Assembly (NCBI GenBank): GCA_958446785.1
Contig: CAUCXP010000032.1
Location: 1-11,273, forward strand
DNA length: 11,273 nucleotides
Reading direction: 5' to 3'
From: an uncultured Collinsella sp.
Lineage (GTDB): Bacteria > Actinomycetota > Coriobacteriia > Coriobacteriales > Coriobacteriaceae
In this document: in pieces, positions 1 to 5,184 of the stretch
Position numbering within the stretch: position 1 is the stretch's first letter
How the letters are laid out: every line of letters begins with the position of its first letter
Notes under the pieces: model-generated
Told to the model about the DNA's origin: nothing
The model's input: only the letters and a program-made list of their open reading frames with translations
The model's database searches: none
Program-made: the position numbers and the translations under genes

Positions 1-261
1 GGCGGTTCGGGCGGCACGTTCCCCATCGAGATGACCGGCCCCGTGTTCCAGGCGATCTATCCGTTCCTGCCGTTTACTCACGGCATCAACGCCATGCATG
101 CCGCCATGGCTGGCGCCTACCATATGGAGTACTGGGTTGAGCTGGGTATTCTGGCGAGCTATCTGATTCCGTCGCTGGCCCTGGGCGTCGTCTTCCGCCG
201 TCCGGTCATCAAAGCCAACGACTGGATTATCGAAAAGCTGGAGTCGACCAAATTGATTTAA
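1..261 (+). CDS. YhgE/Pip-type membrane protein, C-terminal fragment
   Basis: The open frame runs in from the left edge (codon 1 at base 1) and ends with TAA, so only about the last 86 residues are present. It shows the typical end of the YhgE/Pip (phage infection protein) family: a Gly-rich start, then FPIEMTGPVFQAIYPFLPFT and a HGINAMHAAMAG-like segment. A final hydrophobic helix (around WVELGILASYLIPSLALGVVF) and a short charged cytoplasmic tail follow. Members are large inner-membrane proteins related to ABC-2 type permeases. Some act as phage receptors in lactic acid bacteria, but for most the substrate is unknown. The family assignment is by motif memory. The N-terminal part and any partner genes lie outside the window. 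Confidence 0.82.
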   Translation, partial: GGSGGTFPIEMTGPVFQAIYPFLPFTHGINAMHAAMAGAYHMEYWVELGILASYLIPSLALGVVFRRPVIKANDWIIEKLESTKLI

Positions 262-279
262 TACAGCAACGTAAACGCT

Positions 280-308
280 GTCGGAACATCGAGGATTTCT
301 GTTCCGAC
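280..308 (+). terminator. Hairpin just after the YhgE/Pip gene
   Basis: A 9-bp perfect stem (GTCGGAACA at 280-288, TGTTCCGAC at 300-308) encloses an 11-base loop, 19 bases after the stop codon. Only a short CTTTAG follows, so the U-tract is poor. It may be a weak terminator or a 3'-end stabilising hairpin backed up by the stronger structure at 359-391. Confidence 0.45.
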
Positions 309-358
309 GCTTTAGTTGAGTGAATTGCATGGGCTGCTTGGTTGTTGCTACAGTAGCG

Positions 359-391
359 GGGCGTGCCGGGGGTCCGGTGCGCCCTGTTTTT
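359..391 (+). terminator. Rho-independent terminator upstream of the EamA gene
   Basis: An 11-bp GC-rich stem (359-369 with 374-384, two G-T wobbles) has a 4-base loop. TG and a run of five T follow at 387-391. This is a classic intrinsic terminator, ending transcription from the left before the transporter gene at 463. The remaining bases 392-451 contain nothing I recognise as a promoter. Confidence 0.7.
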
Positions 392-462
392 ATTTGACCA
401 TGAGGCGGCATGCGGTCACGCGCGTGCGGACACCACGCCCAGATTGAGCGCGAGGATGCCCT

Positions 463-1446
463 ATGCCCCAGCATGTCACTGACAATATCGAAATGATGCC
501 CGATGGCCCTGTGGCTCGCGAGGACCTGGGTGCGGGCGGCACCTCCCGTGGTGCCGGTGCTCGTTCGCCGTTGTTCTGGAAAGTTCTACTGCTTTCGGTG
601 GCGATTATCTGGGGTTACTCCTTTACCACTATGAAGGACGCGCTCGACACCATTCCGGTGTTTGAACTGCTCTACGTGCGCTTTCTGCCTGCGGCGTTGG
701 TCATGTTTGTCATCTTCCACAAGCGCATCATCGCGCACCTCAACGCCCGCAATCTTATCGTCGGACTTGGAATGGGCACACTTATGTGGGCCGCCTACGT
801 CCTGCAGACGGTCGGTCTGGCGCACACCACGGCGGGCAAGAACGCGTTTTTGACGGGTACGTACTGCATCCTCGTGCCCTTTGCGAGCTATTTTCTGAGC
901 GGCGAAAAACTCACCCGCTATAATCTGGGCGCGGCACTGCTGTGCTTGGCGGGCATTGGCCTGGTGGCGCTTGATAGCGTCGAGTTCAACATCGGCGATG
1001 CCATTACGCTGGGCGGCGCGGTTTTCTTCGCCATCCAGATGGCGGTGACCGCCAAGTACGGTCGCAAAATGGACATCAACGTCATCACGTTTTGGATGTT
1101 TGTGGGCAATGGCGTGCTGAGCCTGATCTCGTCGCTGCTATTCGAGACCCAGGCGCCTCTGTCCGTGTGGACGCCGAATTTTATCTGTGTGATGGCGTTT
1201 CTCTCGGTGGGCTGCACATGCGTGGCTCTGCTCATCCAAAACGTCGGCCTGGCGCATGTCCCGGCTTCGACGGGCTCGCTGCTCCTTTCGATGGAGTCGC
1301 CTTCGGGCGTGTTGTTTTCGGTGCTGCTGATGGGGGAGGCGCTCACCTCGCGCCTGCTCGCCGGCTTTGTGCTTATCTTCCTGTCGATTATCTTGAGCGA
1401 GACTCACTTCGATTTTTTGCGTCGAAAGCCGCGCCCGCAATTGTAA
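463..1446 (+). CDS. EamA/DMT superfamily transporter
   Basis: A 327-residue protein of the drug/metabolite transporter superfamily, made of two EamA repeats. After a hydrophilic Gly/Ala-rich N-terminal tail of about 35 residues there are about ten hydrophobic helices. The first contains LLLSVAIIWGYSFTTMKDAL, the typical EamA opening. The end of repeat 1 shows LAHTTAGKNAFLTGTYCILVP and a GEKLTRYNLGAALLCLAGI-like segment. Repeat 2 ends with NVGLAHVPASTGSLLLSMES and a GEALTSRLLAGFVLIFLSI-like segment. These are the usual EamA signatures. Such proteins export or import amino acids, nucleotides or drugs across the inner membrane, and the substrate cannot be read from sequence. The ATG at 463 has GAGG seven bases upstream (452-455). 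Another ATG lies about ten codons in, so the hydrophilic tail could be slightly shorter. The gene is bounded by terminators on both sides, so it is probably monocistronic. Confidence 0.9.
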   Translation: MPQHVTDNIEMMPDGPVAREDLGAGGTSRGAGARSPLFWKVLLLSVAIIWGYSFTTMKDALDTIPVFELLYVRFLPAALVMFVIFHKRIIAHLNARNLIVGLGMGTLMWAAYVLQTVGLAHTTAGKNAFLTGTYCILVPFASYFLSGEKLTRYNLGAALLCLAGIGLVALDSVEFNIGDAITLGGAVFFAIQMAVTAKYGRKMDINVITFWMFVGNGVLSLISSLLFETQAPLSVWTPNFICVMAFLSVGCTCVALLIQNVGLAHVPASTGSLLLSMESPSGVLFSVLLMGEALTSRLLAGFVLIFLSIILSETHFDFLRRKPRPQL

Positions 1447-1458
1447 ACAACTTGTTGC

Positions 1459-1484
1459 GCCGCCCTCCTGGGGCGGCATTTTTT
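1459..1484 (+). terminator. Rho-independent terminator of the EamA gene
   Basis: A perfect 7-bp stem (GCCGCCC at 1459-1465, GGGCGGC at 1471-1477) has a 5-base loop and is followed by A and six T (1479-1484). It starts 12 bases after the transporter stop codon. Confidence 0.85.
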
Positions 1485-1562
1485 ATGCCTCGCCCTTAAA
1501 GTTGTACCTTGCGCTTTACGCTATCAAAGTGCTTACTGAAAAAACGTTACTGGAGGGCATTT

Positions 1563-2861
1563 ATGGCACCAGCTCAGTCCGATCTTCAACCGCAATCAGC
1601 GCCCAAGGCCACCGCGGCGGCGCAGGCCGCTATCGGTGACGGTCTTGTTGCAGAAGCTCAGGCGTTTGCCAACGAGCTTGCCGCATGGCGCCATGATCTC
1701 CATCAAACGCCTGAGCTCGGTAACAACCTTCCGCAGACGTCCGCCTTTATCCAGGCGCGTCTGGACGAGATGGATATTCCCTATGCCGTGCTTGTTGACG
1801 GCACCTGTGTCGTTGGCCTAATCGGTGCCGGCGCGGCAGCTGCTGCTCGGGGTAACGGTACGTGCACGGACAAACAGGCCGGTACGGTCATCATGCTCCG
1901 TGGCGACATGGATGCCCTGCCTGTTGCTGAAGAGTCAGGCGAGCCTTTCGCCTCTACGAACGGCTGCATGCATGCTTGCGGCCACGATATGCATGCGACG
2001 GCGCTGCTTGGCGCGGCGCGTCTGCTCAAGGCTCGCGAGGCCGAGCTTGTCGATGCCAATGCCACCGTCAAACTGCTGTTCCAGCCGGGTGAGGAGACCT
2101 TTGAGGGCGCACGCGCTGCCATCGCCGACGGCTTGCTCGAGAACCCGCGTCCCCAGGCTGCCTTTGCCATGCACGTTAACAGCCAATCGCCGCTTGGCCT
2201 GGTGCTCTATGGGAGTCCGGCGCTCTCGGGTGTGTACGGTTTCCGCATCACGCTGCAGGGCAAGGGTGGCCACGGGTCCAGCCCCGAGATTTGCATCGAC
2301 CCCATTACGGCCGGCGTGCATGTGCACCTGGCGCTTCAGGAGCTTATCTCCCGTGAGGTGCCGGCGGCCAAGGAGGTCGCGCTTACCGTGGGTAAGTTCG
2401 CTGGCGGCTTGGCGGCCAACGTCATCCCCGACACCTGCGTGCTCGAGGGAACGTTGCGCGGCTTCGATGTCGAGCTCATGGAACATCTTAAGACCCGCAT
2501 CGCGGAGGTCGTCAACGGCGTTGCCGCAACGTATCGCACGCCGGCGACTATCGAGACGCTCTCGGATGTTCCGCCGCTGGTACTCGACGACGGCATGACG
2601 CAGGCGTCGCTTGGCTACGTGGGCGCGGTGCTGCCCAAGGCTGCCTTCCTGCCGCTGTTCCACGCCATGGCGAGCGAGGACTTCGCGTTGATCTCGAGCG
2701 AGATCCCGAGTGCGTACTTTACCGTGGGCGCTGCCGTGACTGATACGGACGAGCATTTTGCTCAGCATCATCCCAAGGCACGTTTTAGCGATGCCGAGCT
2801 TCCCCTTGGCGCCGCGGCTTATGCTGCCGTCGCTTTGGGCTACATCGCCGACCACCGGTAG
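1563..2861 (+). CDS. M20 family metallopeptidase / amidohydrolase (M20D type)
   Basis: A 432-residue zinc- or manganese-dependent amidohydrolase of the hippurate hydrolase / IAA-amino-acid hydrolase group. It cleaves N-acyl amino acids or small peptides, probably in the cytoplasm. Motifs in order: HDLHQTPELGNNLP (about residue 44), RGDMDALP (about 113-120), MHACGHDMHATALLG with C139 and H141, LFQPGEETFEGARAA with E177/E178, AMHV with H204, GKGGHGSSPE in the dimerisation domain, FHAMASEDFAL, and HHPKARFSD with H402-403. The Cys/His/Glu/His/His metal set of the M20D group is therefore complete. I chose ATG 1563 because GGAGGG (1552-1557) sits five bases upstream. The in-frame ATG at 1509 would add 18 basic residues and has no comparable ribosome binding site. 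The broken MFS transporter gene begins 39 bases after the stop, a pairing often seen for peptide or acyl-amino-acid scavenging. Confidence 0.92.
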   Translation: MAPAQSDLQPQSAPKATAAAQAAIGDGLVAEAQAFANELAAWRHDLHQTPELGNNLPQTSAFIQARLDEMDIPYAVLVDGTCVVGLIGAGAAAAARGNGTCTDKQAGTVIMLRGDMDALPVAEESGEPFASTNGCMHACGHDMHATALLGAARLLKAREAELVDANATVKLLFQPGEETFEGARAAIADGLLENPRPQAAFAMHVNSQSPLGLVLYGSPALSGVYGFRITLQGKGGHGSSPEICIDPITAGVHVHLALQELISREVPAAKEVALTVGKFAGGLAANVIPDTCVLEGTLRGFDVELMEHLKTRIAEVVNGVAATYRTPATIETLSDVPPLVLDDGMTQASLGYVGAVLPKAAFLPLFHAMASEDFALISSEIPSAYFTVGAAVTDTDEHFAQHHPKARFSDAELPLGAAAYAAVALGYIADHR

Positions 2862-2900
2862 CACCCAATCTTGCTACTCGTTTGCTTAAAAAGGAACAGT

Positions 2901-3309
2901 ATGTCTCAGCAACGTAAGTTCTTCCCCGGCTGGCTCGTGGTGGCCTCCGGCTTTGTGATCATGGCCACGTGCTACACCATTTTCGTCAACTGCATGAGCC
3001 TGTTCCAGCCGCTCATCGTCAGCGACTTGGGGATATCTCTTGCGCAGTACAACATCTCCAACGCCCACGATCGCTGCGTCTAAGCAGTTTGGCATGGCCG
3101 ACCTCGGTAAGGTCACGGGCACCATTACCTCGCTCGAGATGGTCGGCGGCACCGTGGGCGCCATCGTCTCGGGCGTGCTGTTCGATGCCACGGGCTCCTT
3201 TGCGAGCATCTGGATTGTGTGCCTGGCGTGCTCCGTGGTCATGCTGGCGTTCTTGCTGGCGTCTGAGCCCATCGCCGCCAAGCTGCGCGCGAGCGTGGCG
3301 GGGGAGTAG
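2901..3309 (+). pseudogene. MFS transporter, internally deleted and frameshifted remnant
   Basis: The first half starts at ATG 2901 behind AAGGAA and reads MSQQRKFFPGWLVVASGFVI through one full transmembrane helix and the start of the next loop (LGISLAQYNISNA). It then ends after a few nonsense residues at TAA 3081-3083. In the +1 frame from about 3058, sequence typical of the last part of an MFS protein resumes: PTIAASKQFGMADLGKVTGT, then two helices (a GGTVGAIVSGVLFD segment and SIWIVCLACSVVMLAFLLAS), ending at TAG 3309. Together these give only about 135 codons, against about 400 for the family. Roughly the middle nine helices are therefore missing, and the two remnants are out of frame with each other. 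The junction lies at about 3055-3066. The gene probably once worked with the amidohydrolase just upstream. As it stands it cannot encode a transporter. A genuine deletion is the simplest reading; a mis-assembly is the alternative. Confidence 0.85.
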
Positions 3310-3345
3310 ACGTCAGTCGCTCTTTTCTGTTTGCCCCGTTCTGTT

Positions 3346-3407
3346 CGTGGCCGCCCTGGAAGCCGAATGGATGCTCGTACCATCATTCGGTTTCCAAGGC
3401 GGCCACG
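3346..3407. repeat. Long inverted repeat 1 of 3 (24-bp stem)
   Basis: Arms 3346-3369 and 3384-3407 pair over 24 positions with one C-A mismatch and one G-T wobble. The loop of 14 bases can add three more pairs (ATG/CAT). It begins 36 bases after the broken MFS gene. No T-run follows, so it is not a textbook intrinsic terminator. It may be a 3'-end structure or a repeat element. Confidence 0.75.
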
Positions 3408-3419
3408 GGCCTACGAAAT

Positions 3420-3481
3420 GATCCGTTTTCCTCCGTCCCCAGCAGATCATGTGACCCAAAGGGGTCGGAGGAAAGCGGATC
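3420..3481. repeat. Long inverted repeat 2 of 3 (16-bp stem plus inner CCCC/GGGG)
   Basis: Arms 3420-3435 and 3466-3481 pair over 16 positions with one T-G wobble. A T-T mismatch follows, then CCCC (3437-3440) pairs with GGGG (3461-3464). It starts 12 bases after the previous hairpin. Its function is unknown; it lacks a trailing T-run. Confidence 0.7.
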
Positions 3482-3488
3482 GGCTGCC

Positions 3489-3548
3489 GCGGCGGCGCAT
3501 CTGGCCGAACGAGCCCCCATACCCTCGTTCGGTCAGATGCACCGCCGC
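3489..3548. repeat. Long inverted repeat 3 of 3 (25-bp stem)
   Basis: Arms 3489-3513 and 3524-3548 pair over 25 positions with one C-A mismatch and one G-T wobble around a 10-base loop. The T-rich stretch TGTTTGTGTTTG follows (3549-3560), so of the three it is the best candidate terminator. Its right arm ends only 17 bases before the -10 box of hisS and so occupies the place of the -35 element. With inverted repeats 1 and 2 it fills most of the gene-free stretch 3310-3613. I see no coding sequence and no T-box consensus there. Confidence 0.72.
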
Positions 3549-3565
3549 TGTTTGTGTTTGTGCCG

Positions 3566-3571
3566 TATAAT
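3566..3571 (+). promoter_or_regulatory. Consensus -10 box upstream of hisS
   Basis: A perfect TATAAT lies 42 bases before the hisS start codon. No recognisable TTGACA-like hexamer lies 16-18 bases upstream, because that place is occupied by the end of the third hairpin arm. Start of transcription would be near 3578, giving a short leader of about 36 bases with AAGAAAGG (3597-3604) as ribosome binding site. Confidence 0.55.
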
Positions 3572-3613
3572 GACCACTACCTATGACGCGATACAAAAGA
3601 AAGGTGTTTGCCC

Positions 3614-4927
3614 ATGCAGGCACAGAAGGCGGAGGGAACCCGCGACCTTATCGGCGCTGAGATGCGCGCCTGGCAAAAGATGCAGCAGATCGCTGCCGGC
3701 GTGTTCGAGCCGTTTGGCTTTAAGCCCATCGAGACGCCCGCCATCGAGCAGGTGGACGTGTTTGTCCACGGCATCGGCCAGTCGACCGACGTCGTGCGCA
3801 AGGAGATGTTCCGCGTCTTTAGCGGCGCCAACCTGGAGCGCGTCTTTGCTGAGGGCACCGATAGCAAGCTCAAGCCCAAGCAGCGCCTGGCGCTTCGTCC
3901 CGAGGGCACGGCCGGTGTGGTGCGCGCCGTCGTGGAGAACAACCTGGTGCCCCAGGGCTCCACGCCGTTTAAGGCGTACTACGCCGAGGCCATGTTCCGT
4001 GGCGAGCGTCCCCAGAAGGGTCGCCTGCGCCAGTTCCACCAGGTGGGCATCGAGTGGCTCGGCGCTCCCGATCCGGCAGCAGACGCCGAGTGCATCATCA
4101 TGCTCATGGAGTTCTACAAGCGCCTTGGTTTCGATCTTTCCAAGCTCCGTCTGCTCATTAACTCGATGGGCGATGCCCAATGCCGTCCGGCCTATCGCGA
4201 GCAGGTCAAGCAGTTTATCCTCGATCACGCCGACGAGATGTGCGACGAGTGCCGCGAGCGCGCCGAGCTCAATCCGCTGCGTGCCTTCGACTGCAAGAAC
4301 GACCACTGCCGCGAGATCATGGCCGACGCACCGCTGATGGGCGACAACCTGTGCGACGAGTGCCGCGAGCACTACGAGCAGGTCAAGCGCTATCTGGATG
4401 CCGCCGGTATCGAGTATGTCGAGGATCCCACACTGGTGCGTGGTCTGGACTACTACACCCGTACCGTCTTTGAGGTCGAGGCTCCCGGCGCCGGTGTCGG
4501 CTCCATTGGTGGCGGCGGTCGCTATGACGGTCTGGTCGAGCTCGAGGGTGGCAAGCCCACGGCGGGCGTCGGCTTCGCTGTCGGTTTTGAGCGCGCCCTG
4601 CTGGCCCTGCAGGCCTTTGGTAACGACTTGGGTGCCGAGGAGGCCCCGTGCGTCTACGTCGCCAACGCCGGCAAGGAGCTGCGCCAGAACGTCTTTGCCA
4701 TCACGCAGGAGCTTCGCGCCGCTGGCATCGTGACCGAGGCCGACTACCAGGGTCGTTCGCTCAAAGCTCAGTTTAAGCAGGCCGACAAGGTTGGCGCCAA
4801 GCTCATTTTGGTCCTGGGTGGCGACGAGCTTGCCGCCGGCAAGGTCAAGGTGCGCGACATGGAGAGCCATGAAGAGGTCCTTGCCGATCTGGCCAACGTC
4901 GTCGAGGCGGTTCGCGAGCGCCTGTAG
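3614..4927 (+). CDS. hisS: Histidyl-tRNA synthetase
   Basis: A 437-residue class II aminoacyl-tRNA synthetase that charges tRNA-His with histidine in the cytoplasm. It opens with QAQKAEGTRDLIG, the usual start region of the family. Motif 2 reads FRGERPQKGRLRQFHQVGIE (about residues 128-147). The histidine-specific motif LVRGLDYYTRTVFEV is at about 274-288. Motif 3 is GGGGRYDGL (about 299-307) and continues to GVGFAVGFER. The C-terminal anticodon-binding domain follows, with LILVLGGDELAAGKVKVRDM. An insertion between motifs 2 and 3 carries three cysteine pairs (C210/C213, C227/C232, C247/C250). To my memory, HisRS of Clostridia and related Gram-positives has similar cysteines. ATG 3614 follows AAGAAAGG at nine bases. 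An in-frame TTG two codons earlier is less likely. The length is normal and no damage is seen. It is probably transcribed alone, from the -10 box at 3566 to the terminator at 4985. Confidence 0.97.
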   Translation: MQAQKAEGTRDLIGAEMRAWQKMQQIAAGVFEPFGFKPIETPAIEQVDVFVHGIGQSTDVVRKEMFRVFSGANLERVFAEGTDSKLKPKQRLALRPEGTAGVVRAVVENNLVPQGSTPFKAYYAEAMFRGERPQKGRLRQFHQVGIEWLGAPDPAADAECIIMLMEFYKRLGFDLSKLRLLINSMGDAQCRPAYREQVKQFILDHADEMCDECRERAELNPLRAFDCKNDHCREIMADAPLMGDNLCDECREHYEQVKRYLDAAGIEYVEDPTLVRGLDYYTRTVFEVEAPGAGVGSIGGGGRYDGLVELEGGKPTAGVGFAVGFERALLALQAFGNDLGAEEAPCVYVANAGKELRQNVFAITQELRAAGIVTEADYQGRSLKAQFKQADKVGAKLILVLGGDELAAGKVKVRDMESHEEVLADLANVVEAVRERL

Positions 4928-4984
4928 CGCATCATTTTGAGCTGCGGGTCCGCTTGAGTGTCTCGTCCATTGCGAGCGATTGTT

Positions 4985-5024
4985 ACGGGGGTGTTTCGCA
5001 TTTATGCGGAATGCCCCCGTTTGT
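4985..5024 (+). terminator. Rho-independent terminator of hisS
   Basis: A 16-bp stem (4985-5000 with 5005-5020; three G-T wobbles) closes a TTTA loop. Its base is ACGGGGG/CCCCCGT and TTTGTGT follows (5020-5026). It lies 57 bases after the hisS stop codon. Confidence 0.75.
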
Positions 5025-5080
5025 GTATGCCGTCCACCGAGAAATACGACCATTTAGAGCAAAAACCCTTGCAATGCAGA

Positions 5081-5124
5081 AAATACTTTTGTGTGGTAAA
5101 GCGCAATCAGTGTCGAAAGTATTT
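5081..5124. promoter_or_regulatory. Inverted AAATACTTT half-sites upstream of ppc, possible operator
   Basis: AAATACTTT at 5081-5089 recurs in inverted orientation as AAAGTATTT at 5116-5124. The centres are 35 bases apart, and the second site overlaps the -35 region of the TATAAT at 5135. The surrounding DNA is unusually A/T-rich for this genome. This arrangement suits a dimeric or tetrameric regulator, or a weak long-range hairpin, but no regulator is identifiable. Confidence 0.35.
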
Positions 5125-5134
5125 CGCAAGCGCC

Positions 5135-5140
5135 TATAAT
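5135..5140 (+). promoter_or_regulatory. Consensus -10 box upstream of ppc
   Basis: A perfect TATAAT lies 45-50 bases before the ppc start. The -35 region (about 5111-5118, TGTCGAAA) does not match TTGACA well, as at hisS. A leader of about 35-40 bases would contain two purine-rich stretches, AAGGAGG (5165-5171) and GGGAGG (5175-5180). Confidence 0.55.
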
Positions 5141-5184
5141 GAATACCGCATGTTACGTGCATAGAAGGAGGAATGGGAGGAAAC

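Noticed and set aside
3310..3613. T-box riboswitch leader for hisS
   Set aside because: The stretch is hairpin-rich, but no T-box antiterminator consensus or specifier loop is visible, and the likely -10 box lies downstream of all three hairpins.
3581..5053. Long minus-strand open frame across hisS (and similar ones across ppc, larA and the amidohydrolase)
   Set aside because: Antisense frames without stops are expected opposite GC-rich genes with this codon bias. The plus-strand proteins are clearly recognised families.
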